In this document: piece by piece, positions 1 through 6,984 of the stretch
Numbering within the stretch: position 1 is the stretch's first letter
How the letters are laid out: every line of letters starts with the position of its first letter
NCBI GenBank assembly: GCA_905234765.1
Contig: CAJOIF010000024.1
Location: 1 to 38,765 of the forward strand
Source of the DNA: an uncultured Bacteroidales bacterium
GTDB taxonomy: Bacteria; Bacteroidota; Bacteroidia; Bacteroidales; F082
Length of the DNA: 38,765 nt
Direction of reading: 5' to 3'
Position numbers and translations under genes: made by a program
Notes under the pieces: model-generated
What the model was told of the DNA's origin: nothing
Databases searched by the model: none
What the model saw: the letters and a program-made list of their open reading frames with translations, nothing else

Positions 1-99
1 CTGACCATCAACATGGGCCAGTTCGAGGCCGGCATGTACACCGTCCGCATCGCCACTGCCGACGGCGTGAGCGTGCAACGCCTCACCGTCGTCAGATAA
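1..99 (+). CDS. C-terminal end of a T9SS-sorted secreted protein (partial)
   Basis: Only the last 32 codons are in the window; the frame is open from base 1 and stops with TAA at 97-99. The tail reads as a short beta strand, then FEAGMYTVRIATADG, then VQRLTVVR at the very end. The pattern G-x-Y-x-V-x-I followed about 10 residues later by a basic residue plus a hydrophobic strand is typical of the type A C-terminal sorting domain of the Bacteroidota type IX secretion system. Such domains direct proteins across the outer membrane and are then cleaved. Nothing can be said about the body of the protein. The gene is convergent with the next one and is followed by a palindrome and a strong terminator. 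Confidence 0.75.
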   Translation: MTINMGQFEAGMYTVRIATADGVSVQRLTVVR

Positions 100-115
100 A
101 CGACCGGTTGTTTTC

Positions 116-143
116 GTAGAGACGGTGCGCGCACCGTCTCTAC
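116..143. repeat. 28-bp perfect palindrome, GTAGAGACG family
   Basis: The 14-base arm GTAGAGACGGTGCG is followed immediately by its exact reverse complement. No T-run follows, so it is unlikely to be a terminator by itself. The same outer arms (GTAGAGACG / CGTCTCTAC) recur at 7865, 8306 and 11226 and, diverged, at 4998, which makes it a dispersed small palindromic repeat. Confidence 0.8.
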
Positions 144-160
144 AGACAACCAAAAAAATT

Positions 161-191
161 GGGTGGCTCCTTTGAGGAGCCACCCTTTTTT
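161..191. terminator. Bidirectional intrinsic terminator
   Basis: A perfect 10-bp stem (GGGTGGCTCC / GGAGCCACCC) with loop TTTGA is followed by six T on the plus strand. It is preceded by seven A and TT on the same strand, so it also has a T-run when read on the minus strand. It lies between the converging T9SS cargo gene and the pdxA homologue and can serve both. Confidence 0.9.
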
Positions 192-216
192 GTCTTAATC
201 CATCTTGGAAATCAGC

Positions 217-1206
217 TTATCCCCTACGATGACCAAGAATGTCTATCGCGAGATAAACGGCTTTGCGTAAGGCATCAGGGGAAGCCTGATTAGTGTTGGC
301 CATGTCAAAATCGGGACCATGCATGGGTGCCGTACACACAGCCGGCAATCCCGCCCAATAATAGGCACCTTCGCTAACGGAGATAAGTTGGAACGGCAAC
401 ACACCTTGCTCGTAGGTCATGGCCAAAACCGCGTCGTATTTCTTCCAGGCACCCGTCGAGAACAAACGGCTCGACGAGAAGGGACCGAAAGCGTAGACAC
501 CCTGTTTCTGTGCCTCCTCAATGGCAGGAGCCACCTTGTCGTTCTCCATAGCACCGCCCGTCTCACCCGCATGGGGATTGAGGCCCAAAACGGCAATCTT
601 AGGCGCATTGAGGCCAAAGTCCGTCTTCAAAGCCTTGGAGAGCGTGACCAACTTGCGGACAATAAGGGCTACGTCAATCTTGTCGATGGCCTCGCGCAAC
701 GGAAGGACATCCGTGACCAGACCCACGCGGAGAAAATCGCTCACAAGCACCCGCAGCATATCGGGCTTGTCGAAAGTGGAGGCCAAAAAATCAGGCTGCG
801 TCAAGTCGACGGAATGGCAGGCTGGAGTCATCACCAGCGCGTCAATATACTCGTTATGGAGGTCTTCAACAGCCATCTTGAACGACATCACAGCCATCTC
901 AGCAGAAAGCGGAGTGAGTTGACCTGGGTCGATTTTCAGCTCGCGGTCTACAATATTAATAATGTTGAACTTTTGCTCCCATGCCTGACGTGCATCACGA
1001 GTCAAAGAATAATTGAAATCATCGATGCCGAAATTCTTCTTGTAATACGACAACACCTTCGATTGTCCGTAAAGGATCGGTGTCAGCATGGTGAGAATCC
1101 GATTGTCGGCAAAAGCCTTAAGGATGGTCTCATAAGAGATGCCATTAATGTCGCCATGGGTAAGACCCAAACGCGGTGTTTGAGGGGTTTTGGGGTTCTC
1201 TTGCAT
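217..1206 (-). CDS. pdxA: PdxA-family protein (4-hydroxythreonine-4-phosphate dehydrogenase homologue), divergent active site
   Basis: The 329-residue product belongs to the PdxA family, which oxidises 4-phosphohydroxy-L-threonine in the DXP-dependent pyridoxal phosphate pathway. Family signatures are visible: HGDINGISYE near residues 17-25, TPLSAEMAV near 98, IDALVMTP near 121, VLGLNPHAGE at 207-215 and DAVLAM at 258. Several conserved spots differ from the family as I know it. The PGHTE segment that carries one metal-binding histidine is absent; residues 131-150 read HSVDLTQPDFLASTF there. The later YHDQG motif reads TYEQG (264-268). Only the His of NPHAGE (H212) is clearly kept of the three metal ligands described for E. 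coli PdxA. The fold assignment is firm, but catalysis of the standard reaction is uncertain. It is transcribed alone, from a TATTTTTG promoter just beyond the end of waaA. Confidence 0.8.
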   Translation of the reverse strand: MQENPKTPQTPRLGLTHGDINGISYETILKAFADNRILTMLTPILYGQSKVLSYYKKNFGIDDFNYSLTRDARQAWEQKFNIINIVDRELKIDPGQLTPLSAEMAVMSFKMAVEDLHNEYIDALVMTPACHSVDLTQPDFLASTFDKPDMLRVLVSDFLRVGLVTDVLPLREAIDKIDVALIVRKLVTLSKALKTDFGLNAPKIAVLGLNPHAGETGGAMENDKVAPAIEEAQKQGVYAFGPFSSSRLFSTGAWKKYDAVLAMTYEQGVLPFQLISVSEGAYYWAGLPAVCTAPMHGPDFDMANTNQASPDALRKAVYLAIDILGHRRG

Positions 1207-1252
1207 AGGCTGCCTTTTTTATCAGACTGAATTTCAAAGCGAAATCAGCCCT

Positions 1253-1260
1253 CAAAAATA
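1253..1260 (-). promoter_or_regulatory. Promoter -7 box for the pdxA homologue
   Basis: The minus strand reads TATTTTTG, matching the Bacteroidota TAnnTTTG -7 element, about 45 bases before the ATG. Transcription would start near 1246. Confidence 0.55.
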
Positions 1261-1286
1261 GACAATAAAATTATATAAACAAAAAA

Positions 1287-2551
1287 TCAGGCGGTTTTTT
1301 GCGAAAAAAGAATTTTTGTGAGCCCCTGCATAATCTTTTCCGTCGCCCCTACCTGACTTGCGAGATAAGATTTGCAAACCGATGAAGCCTGTGCATAAAA
1401 AGCCTCGTCCGACATCAAGCGACTGAACACCTGCTCCAATTCCTTCTCATCATTGACGGAGAACGCACCTTGCAGATTCACCAAATCCACGGCCTCCTTG
1501 AATGAGGTGTATTTCGGCCCAAACACCACGGGACAACCGAAAGTGACCGGTTCCTGAATGTTGTGGATATTGACCCCAAAACCACCGCCAATGTAGACAA
1601 ACCGAGCATACTGATACAACTGGGAGAGAATACCTATCGTATTTATTATCAGTATATTACAATCCTTTTCGGCATCCATTTCGGTGTAGCATTGTGCCGA
1701 CGGGAACATGGATTGGATTTGCGCCACATGCGATGCAGAGATGTCGTGCGGCGCAATGATGAAGCAATAATCGTCGGGCAAATGGGTGACAAAGTCTTGC
1801 AAAAGCTGCTCGTCGGGCGGCCAGGTGCTTCCCGCGATGATACACTTGCGTCCATGGATGAAGCGCTCAATTTCGGGGAACGGCTGGACATGCTCGGCGA
1901 TAGCGGCCACACGGTCGAAGCGGGTGTCGCCACACACCGTGACATTCCCAAAGCCATACGCTTTCAGCAAGTCGGCTGTGGACGTATCCTGCACAAAGAA
2001 ATGCGTCACATTGAACAACTGCTTGCGGAACCAAGAGCCGTAGGACTTGAAAAAATAAGACTTCTCATTGAGAATCAAAGAGATATAAATCAAAGGGATG
2101 TCTGCCTTTTTCAAAGCCTTCATGTAGTTGAACCAAAACTCATACTTAATGAAGACCGCCGCCACGAAATGGTGCCGTTGCAGCCAGCGTTTGGCATGAA
2201 GCGCAGTGTCAGAAGGCAGGTAAAGCACCTCATCGGCCATGGGATAGTCCTTGCGGATCTCGTAACCTGACGGCGAGAAGAATGACAGCAAGATCTTATA
2301 TTGAGGATAAGCGCCTTTGATGGCCTCGATGACAGGACGACCTTGCTCGAACTCACCCAACGAGGCAGCGTGGAACCAAATCCAGTCGCCATCGGAAGGA
2401 GCCTTGCGACCTTTGATTTTGCCTAAAACGCGGTCCGACGCTGCTGACGGCGACCTTCCACCCATTGCTTGGCCTTGGCGTTGCCGAAGAAAGCGGCCAC
2501 ACGCACACCAAGGCTATACAGCAAAACGCCTATAGTAAACAGTATCAGCAC
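1287..2551 (-). pseudogene. waaA: 3-deoxy-D-manno-octulosonic acid (Kdo) transferase WaaA/KdtA, frameshifted near the 5' end
   Basis: The product transfers Kdo from CMP-Kdo to lipid A precursors at the inner membrane. The long frame (1287-2465, 392 residues) carries family motifs: WFHAASLGEFEQGRP, IIAGSTWPPDEQLL, and near the C-terminus YIGGGFGVNIHN with QEPVTFGCPVVFGP. It lacks the N-terminal membrane anchor. That anchor is present directly upstream in another frame: from a GTG at 2549-2551 one reads VLILFTIGVLLYSLGVRVAA, then FFGNAKAKQWVEGRR, a typical WaaA N-terminus, until a TAG at 2423-2425. Joining the two gives about 421 codons, the normal family length, so one indel lies between roughly 2423 and 2455. 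Because Kdo transfer is usually essential in lipopolysaccharide-making bacteria, a sequencing or assembly error is as likely as real inactivation. The GTG follows the stop of the outer-membrane protein gene after one base, so the two form an operon. Confidence 0.85.
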
Positions 2552-2552
2552 T

Positions 2553-3350
2553 TTAATTGTAATAATATGCCTCTGGCTGTCGCTGGTAGGTCGGGATGTT
2601 CCAACTGACGCGGATGCCGTAATAGAGATCGTTGTAGCGTGTCTTGGGATTCAGGTAACCTACAGGAACACCATCGAACACACGGAAATCGTATCTGCGA
2701 TAGTCGCGGGAGTAGGCATAAGTCGCCTCAAACGACAGGGAGAAGTTGAGAACGCGCGAGTTGCCAAGATAGAGGTAGCCAGCTTCGAAATGGGCGGCCG
2801 GTCCGCCACGGAAACGGTCGTAGCCATAGGCATAGTCGCCATTGACGACATAAGGCGTGTTGTAAGTGTTCTGGTCGAAATCAATGCGGATGCGGTGATT
2901 GAGGTAACCGAGACCGGCTTGAACGAAGATGCCGCTATTGGGGTTGGGCCAGATGGGAAACAGTTTGCCCACCTCGGCTTGAAGATGCATTCCCCGCTGG
3001 AATGTGGCCAACTCGGCATACAACCCCGAACCGCCTGTAACCTCACCGTTCACCGTGGTGATGCCCTCGCCAAGAATATCAATGCGATCGCCCTTCACCT
3101 GATTGCCGAAAATAAAATTGCCGTTGGCGATGAGCAGCCAGTTCGATGCCGTCTTGTAAACGACACTTCCGCCGATGGTGTGGCTGAAGCCATAGGTCTC
3201 TTTCTGGTCGAAAGCGGGAAGTTGGAACGCATAAGTGGCTTGGAACATGACCACGGGGATGGGCTCTTTAGTGATGTCCTTCGGCAGTTGCGCCGCCATT
3301 TGAAGCGATAGGACGAAAAGAACCAACAAGGAAGTGAAAAATCTACGCAT
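2553..3350 (-). CDS. Exported outer-membrane beta-barrel-like protein
   Basis: The 265-residue protein starts with a clear signal peptide (MRRFFTSLLVLFVLSLQMAA, cleavage probably after AQ). The rest is rich in alternating aromatic and polar residues, with repeated short strands such as GSGLYAELATF, GIFVQAGLGYLNHRI and LYYGIRVSWNI. This is the look of a small outer-membrane beta-barrel of about 8-10 strands. I do not recognise a characterised family. It is the first gene of a unit with waaA, separated by one base, which suggests an envelope role. It has its own divergent promoter opposite the M16 peptidase gene. Confidence 0.75.
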   Translation of the reverse strand: MRRFFTSLLVLFVLSLQMAAQLPKDITKEPIPVVMFQATYAFQLPAFDQKETYGFSHTIGGSVVYKTASNWLLIANGNFIFGNQVKGDRIDILGEGITTVNGEVTGGSGLYAELATFQRGMHLQAEVGKLFPIWPNPNSGIFVQAGLGYLNHRIRIDFDQNTYNTPYVVNGDYAYGYDRFRGGPAAHFEAGYLYLGNSRVLNFSLSFEATYAYSRDYRRYDFRVFDGVPVGYLNPKTRYNDLYYGIRVSWNIPTYQRQPEAYYYN

Positions 3351-3403
3351 ATAGGTCTGTTTTTCTTATCAAAACGATGAAACCATAGTTTTATTATCAA
3401 CTG

Positions 3404-3411
3404 CAAATGTA
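3404..3411 (-). promoter_or_regulatory. Promoter -7 box for the outer-membrane protein/waaA unit
   Basis: The minus strand reads TACATTTG (then C), a match to TAnnTTTG, 54 bases upstream of the ATG. It is back-to-back with the promoter at 3433. Confidence 0.55.
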
Positions 3412-3432
3412 AGAATGTTTTTCCGTTTGTTG

Positions 3433-3440
3433 TATCTTTG
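3433..3440 (+). promoter_or_regulatory. Promoter -7 box for the M16 peptidase gene
   Basis: TATCTTTG followed by C is a good TAnnTTTG match. Transcription would start near 3447, about 12 bases before the ATG at 3459, which also argues against a start upstream at the TTG at 3438. Confidence 0.6.
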
Positions 3441-3458
3441 CAGCCGATTTTTACTGCT

Positions 3459-4700
3459 ATGTTGGAAAACAAATTCACTGAATCCGTCCTTCCCAACGGT
3501 ATCAGGCTGATACATAAAGAGAAAAAAGGCGAAATTGCCCACCTCGTACTGATGGTGGAAACTGGTACACGCGACGAGTTGGCCCACGAAAACGGCCTCG
3601 CCCACTTCGTGGAGCACACCATCTTCAAAGGCACGCAGAGCCGCAAGGCTTACCATATCCTATGCTGCCTCGACAACGTGGGCGGCGACCTCAACGCCTT
3701 CACCACCAAAGAGGAGACCTGTATCCAGGCCACCTTCCTCAAGCAGCACTACAAGCGGAGCCTCGACCTTTTCGCCGACATCGCCTTCCACTCCACCTTC
3801 CCCGAAAATGAGCTAGCCAAGGAGAAAGAAGTCATCCTCGACGAGATCAACTCCTATCTGGACTCGCCGTCGGACGAGATCTACGACTTGTTCGAGGAGA
3901 TGGTGTTTAAGGGCCATCCTTTGTCGCGCAACATATTGGGCACCAATGATTTGGTAAAAGGCTTCAAGCGACAGGACATCTTCGACTTCATGGCGCACAA
4001 CTACAGTACCGATGCCATGGTCCTGGCTTCCATCGGCGACATCACTTTCAAGGAATTCGAAAGACTAGCCATGAAGTATTTCGGAGAGCAGCCCGCACAC
4101 CTTATTAATAAAAAGCGCGAACCTTTCACAAGTTATACGCCCGAGCAGAGTACTTTGGAACGCAAAAACCATTTGAGCCACTGCATAATAGGCGGCATTG
4201 CGCCCGAGTATTGCAGTCCCTTGCGAATGCCCATCGTGATGCTCAACAACGTGCTTGGTGGTCCTGCCATGAGTTCGCGCCTCGGCCTCAACATCCGCGA
4301 GAAATACGGCTTTGCCTACAGCATCGAGTCGCAATACACCGCCTATTCCGACACGGGTCTCGTCAACGTCTACATGGCCGTCGACCCTGACTCTTTGGAA
4401 AAATCCATTGGACTGGTTTACAAGGAATTGGACAAACTCTGCCAGCAAAAACTCGGCACCATGCAGTTGCAACACGCCAAGCAACAACTTATCGGACAAG
4501 TCGCATTGAGCTATGAGAGCGGTATGAACGAACTCCTGAGCGCGACGCGCTCGCTTCTCATGGGCGAGCCCATAGAATACATGGACGACATCATCCGCAA
4601 GGTGGAAGCAGTATCGGCAAACGACATCCTTGACATCGCCAATCGGGTATTTGACAAGGCACAGTTGAGCCGGATTATCTTCCATGGAATCGATGATTAA
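3459..4700 (+). CDS. M16 family zinc metallopeptidase
   Basis: The 413-residue protein carries the inverted zinc motif HFVEH at residues 49-53 (HxxEH), within ENGLAHFVEHTIFKGT. The third zinc ligand is the glutamate of VILDEINSYLDSP, E129, 77 residues after E52 as the family requires. A second M16 domain (about residues 180-400) contains the usual GGPAMSSRLGLNIREKYGFAYS stretch, here quoted in two parts: GGPAMSSRLG and LNIREKYGFAYS. No signal peptide is visible, so it probably acts in the cytoplasm as a mitochondrial-processing-peptidase-like enzyme; the substrate is unknown. The ATG at 3459 is preferred because an upstream TTG frame start overlaps the promoter. Confidence 0.93.
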   Translation: MLENKFTESVLPNGIRLIHKEKKGEIAHLVLMVETGTRDELAHENGLAHFVEHTIFKGTQSRKAYHILCCLDNVGGDLNAFTTKEETCIQATFLKQHYKRSLDLFADIAFHSTFPENELAKEKEVILDEINSYLDSPSDEIYDLFEEMVFKGHPLSRNILGTNDLVKGFKRQDIFDFMAHNYSTDAMVLASIGDITFKEFERLAMKYFGEQPAHLINKKREPFTSYTPEQSTLERKNHLSHCIIGGIAPEYCSPLRMPIVMLNNVLGGPAMSSRLGLNIREKYGFAYSIESQYTAYSDTGLVNVYMAVDPDSLEKSIGLVYKELDKLCQQKLGTMQLQHAKQQLIGQVALSYESGMNELLSATRSLLMGEPIEYMDDIIRKVEAVSANDILDIANRVFDKAQLSRIIFHGIDD

Positions 4701-4829
4701 AGCGGAAAAATTCGCTATAAAATACGCTTTTTTTATTCTTAAAGCAGATTTTGAAGAAAAAGTTTGATTTTTATTCCGCTGACTTTCACACGCTTATTAC
4801 ACTTGACGAAAAATAATTGAGAATTTTGC

Positions 4830-4859
4830 TTGACAAAATTTTCTCAAGTTGTATATTTG
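4830..4859 (+). promoter_or_regulatory. Strong orphan promoter
   Basis: TTG at 4830-4832, a 19-base spacer and TATATTTG at 4852-4859 match the Bacteroidota sigma consensus (TTG, N19-21, TAnnTTTG) very well. An imperfect inverted repeat (TTGAGAATTTTG / CAAAATTTTCTCAA) surrounds the -33 box. The predicted start is near 4866. No long gene follows on this strand before purE, which is on the opposite strand. Confidence 0.65.
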
Positions 4860-4941
4860 CAGCGTTGAAACGGAAAAATTCAACTTAAAAGAGGAAAATT
4901 TGAGATTAAAATATTTGCTATTTAGGCCACAGAATTAAAAC

Positions 4942-4986
4942 ATGAAACATCAAAGAAAAACGCTTTCTTCATTTTTGATTGGTTGA
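4942..4986 (+). CDS. Possible 14-residue peptide
   Basis: ATG at 4942 opens a frame coding MKHQRKTLSSFLIG and ending with TGA. It has a basic start followed by a short hydrophobic end. It is preceded by an A-rich stretch, as usual for Bacteroidota starts, and lies about 75 bases after the predicted transcription start. It could be a leader peptide, a small membrane peptide or chance. I recognise no family. Confidence 0.3.
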   Translation: MKHQRKTLSSFLIG

Positions 4987-4997
4987 TTTGGTTGTAT

Positions 4998-5026
4998 GTA
5001 GAGGCGGCACCTAGTGTCGCCTCTAC
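4998..5026 (+). repeat. Diverged GTAGAGNCG palindrome, possible terminator
   Basis: The arms GTAGAGGCG / CGCCTCTAC flank GCACCTAGTGT. The stem is at least 9 bp and is followed by TGTTTT, a weak T-run. It belongs to the same palindrome family as that at 116-143. Confidence 0.6.
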
Positions 5027-5040
5027 TGTTTTACGCCAAA

Positions 5041-5547
5041 TCAATTTGTCTTGAACTTGTACTGCACCTGTGCCAACTCGGCGTTGGCCTTGGTGATCTT
5101 GTTCTTCAGGTTTTCCTTGTAATTGGCAACCTTGGCGGCTATCTGTGCATCGCCCAAAGCCAGCATTTCAGCGGCAAGGATGGCAGCATTGAGGGCACCG
5201 TTCACACCCACCGTGGCCACAGGGATGCCAGGAGGCATCTGTATGATGGACAGCATGGCGTCTAGTCCATCGAGCATACCTTTCACCGGCACGCCGATAA
5301 CAGGCAAGGTGGTGTTGGCGGCGATTACACCAGGCAAGGCAGCAGCCATGCCCGCTGCGGCAATGACGACCTTGATGCCGCGGCTTTTTGCTTCGCGGGC
5401 AAATTGTTCCACTTCCTGAGGCGTGCGATGTGCGCTCAAGGCGTTCATTTCGAACGGGATCTCCATCTCGTCAAAGAACTGTGCGGCTTTTTCAAGAACG
5501 GGAAGGTCGGAGGTGCTTCCCATGATGATGCTTACTATTGGAGTCAT
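5041..5547 (-). CDS. purE: N5-carboxyaminoimidazole ribonucleotide mutase PurE
   Basis: The 168-residue protein is a full-length class I PurE. It converts N5-CAIR to 4-carboxy-AIR in purine synthesis and acts as a cytoplasmic octamer. Visible motifs are IMGSTSDLPVL (residues 8-18), NALSAHRTPQE with the catalytic histidine, AAAGMAAALPGV, PVIGVPVKG and MPPGIPVATVGVNGALNA. It is transcribed alone from a TATTTTTG promoter with an unusual hairpin leader. Confidence 0.97.
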   Translation of the reverse strand: MTPIVSIIMGSTSDLPVLEKAAQFFDEMEIPFEMNALSAHRTPQEVEQFAREAKSRGIKVVIAAAGMAAALPGVIAANTTLPVIGVPVKGMLDGLDAMLSIIQMPPGIPVATVGVNGALNAAILAAEMLALGDAQIAAKVANYKENLKNKITKANAELAQVQYKFKTN

Positions 5548-5580
5548 AACAATTATCAGTTGTTCAGTTATTCAGTTGTT

Positions 5581-5613
5581 CAGTACGGCTGTCACAATGT
5601 GGCAGCCGTACTG
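5581..5613 (-). promoter_or_regulatory. Leader hairpin at the predicted 5' end of purE mRNA
   Basis: CAGTACGGCTG and CAGCCGTACTG form a perfect 11-bp stem, extended by a wobble pair and three more pairs around loop AAT. No T-run follows. The predicted transcription start (near 5611) falls at its edge. Between hairpin and ATG are three copies of an 8-base unit resembling TCAGTTGT. It may protect the RNA 5' end or simply be a dispersed palindrome. Confidence 0.5.
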
Positions 5614-5617
5614 ATGG

Positions 5618-5625
5618 CAAAAATA
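5618..5625 (-). promoter_or_regulatory. Promoter -7 box for purE
   Basis: The minus strand reads TATTTTTG followed by C, matching TAnnTTTG, 71 bases before the ATG. Confidence 0.55.
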
Positions 5626-5643
5626 GTTTTTTTCTATATATAA

Positions 5644-5673
5644 TTGTCCCTATCGAAGCATTTTGTATATTTG
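5644..5673 (+). promoter_or_regulatory. Promoter for hpt-adk
   Basis: TTG at 5644-5646, a 19-base spacer and TATATTTG at 5666-5673 match the Bacteroidota consensus. The predicted start is near 5680, about 38 bases before the hpt ATG. Confidence 0.65.
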
Positions 5674-5717
5674 TAACGCTTTACCCACAAGGGCCAAGAA
5701 ACCTCAATCCTTTGAAA

Positions 5718-6257
5718 ATGAAAACAGTAAAAGTATTAGACAAGGAATTTGGGCTTTACATCCCCCAAGAAAAAATTGAAGCCAACATCCAAATGGTAGC
5801 CGACCAAATCAACCGCGACCTTGACGGCAAGAACCCGTTGTTTCTCGTGGTGCTCAACGGTGCCTTCATGTTCGCCTCCGAACTCTTCAAGCGGCTGACC
5901 ATCCCTTGCGAAATCAGCTTCGTCAAACTCACCTCCTATTCTGGCACAACGACCACCAACGTCGTCCGCGAACTGATCGGGTTAGACCATTCCCTTGACG
6001 GGCGACATGTCATCGTGGTGGAGGACATCGTCGACACAGGCCACACCATGCGCTACACTTTACAAAAGCTCCGCGACTTGAACGCTGCCGATGTGCGCAT
6101 CGCCACCCTGTTCTTCAAGCCCAAGTCCTTCCAATACGACTACCCCATCAACTACAAAGGCATGGACATCGGCAACGAATTCATCGTGGGCTATGGACTG
6201 GATTATGACCAACAAGGACGCAATTTACCTGACATTTATAAGATAATTGAGCAATAA
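5718..6257 (+). CDS. hpt: Hypoxanthine phosphoribosyltransferase
   Basis: The 179-residue cytoplasmic enzyme salvages hypoxanthine (and usually guanine) using PRPP. The PRPP-binding loop VVEDIVDTGHTM is clear, preceded by the LVVLNGAFMFASEL segment and followed by the base-binding FIVGYGLDYD near the C-terminus. The length is typical of the family. The ATG at 5718 is chosen over a TTG two codons upstream. adk follows after 48 bases in the same direction, so a purine salvage/nucleotide unit is likely. Confidence 0.95.
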   Translation: MKTVKVLDKEFGLYIPQEKIEANIQMVADQINRDLDGKNPLFLVVLNGAFMFASELFKRLTIPCEISFVKLTSYSGTTTTNVVRELIGLDHSLDGRHVIVVEDIVDTGHTMRYTLQKLRDLNAADVRIATLFFKPKSFQYDYPINYKGMDIGNEFIVGYGLDYDQQGRNLPDIYKIIEQ

Positions 6258-6305
6258 GCCATAAGCTTAAGATCAATCAAACAATTCAACAATCAACAAT
6301 ACATC

Positions 6306-6875
6306 ATGCTAAACATCATTCTTTTTGGACCTCCTGGGGCAGGCAAGGGAACACAATCGCAGTTCCTGCGCGAGAAATATAACCTGACCTATATCTCCAC
6401 AGGCGAGATCCTGCGCGAAGAAATCGCCGCCGAGAGCGAACTTGGTCTCCAAGTCAAGGAAATCATCAGCCAAGGCAACCTCGTCTCCGACGAAATCGTG
6501 GCGAAGATCATCGAGAAGAAACTTTCCGAAAACATGGATTCGGCGGGTTTCCTTTTCGACGGCTATCCGCGCACGGTGAAACAAGCCGAAATCCTCGACG
6601 AGATGATGGAGAAATTCCACATGTCGCTGACAGGCGTGTTGAGCCTCGAAGTGCCTGAAAACCTGCTCATCGAAAGAATGTTGGAACGCGGCAAGACCAG
6701 CGGTCGCGCCGACGACAACCTCGACTCCATCAAGCACCGCTTCGTGGAATACGAGGCCAAGACACGCCCCGTGCTCGACTTCTACCAAGGCAAGGGCAAC
6801 CTACACGCCGTAAACGGCGTGGGAGAAATCCCGCAAATCTTTGAGAACTTGTGTAAGGTTATTGATAGTCTATAA
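6306..6875 (+). CDS. adk: Adenylate kinase
   Basis: The 189-residue protein converts ATP + AMP to 2 ADP. The P-loop GPPGAGKGTQ lies at residues 7-16, the NMP-binding part with ISTGEILREEI follows, and the FDGYPRT segment is near 83-89. The LID region (RGKTSGRADDN) is the short type without zinc cysteines, which fits the 189-residue length seen in Bacteroidota. It follows hpt and is convergent with the acyltransferase gene across a structured gap. Confidence 0.97.
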   Translation: MLNIILFGPPGAGKGTQSQFLREKYNLTYISTGEILREEIAAESELGLQVKEIISQGNLVSDEIVAKIIEKKLSENMDSAGFLFDGYPRTVKQAEILDEMMEKFHMSLTGVLSLEVPENLLIERMLERGKTSGRADDNLDSIKHRFVEYEAKTRPVLDFYQGKGNLHAVNGVGEIPQIFENLCKVIDSL

Positions 6876-6878
6876 GCC

Positions 6879-6984
6879 TAAATAGCCCATAGATTCGCTT
6901 CGCCTTTTGAAGGCATGTCATACCGAGCCTACAAGGCAAGCATATCTATGCCTTCAAAAAGCTCGGAATGACATGGGCTATTTA
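6879..6984. repeat. Nested inverted repeats with two competing inner stems
   Basis: Outer arms TAAATAGCCCAT (6879-6890) and ATGGGCTATTTA (6973-6984) are perfectly complementary over 12 bases. Inside, TTTTGAAGGCAT (6905-6916) pairs with ATGCCTTCAAAA (6948-6959), and GTCATACCGAGC (6917-6928) pairs, with one mismatch, with GCTCGGAATGAC (6961-6972). The order of the arms makes the two inner stems interlocking rather than nested. The outer right arm contains the acyltransferase stop codon. Confidence 0.7.

Larger units (their letters stand above)
4866..5030 (+). ncRNA. Putative short transcript between the M16 gene and purE
   Basis: The 340-base gap 4701-5040 holds no long gene. A strong promoter at 4830-4859 would start a transcript near 4866, and a hairpin repeat at 4998-5026 followed by TGTTTT could end it, giving about 160 nucleotides. 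It contains a 14-codon ORF. Existence of the transcript is inferred from promoter and hairpin only. Confidence 0.4.

Noticed and set aside
116..143. Palindrome as an intrinsic terminator
   Set aside because: No T-run follows it; the separate stem-loop at 161-191 has all terminator features.
319..1230. Long open frame opposite the pdxA homologue (303 codons)
   Set aside because: It is antisense to a gene with clear family motifs and shows no recognisable domain; long antisense frames are common in this codon usage.
2469..3311. Long open frame opposite the outer-membrane protein gene
   Set aside because: It is antisense to a protein with a signal peptide and beta-strand pattern, and it has no features of its own.
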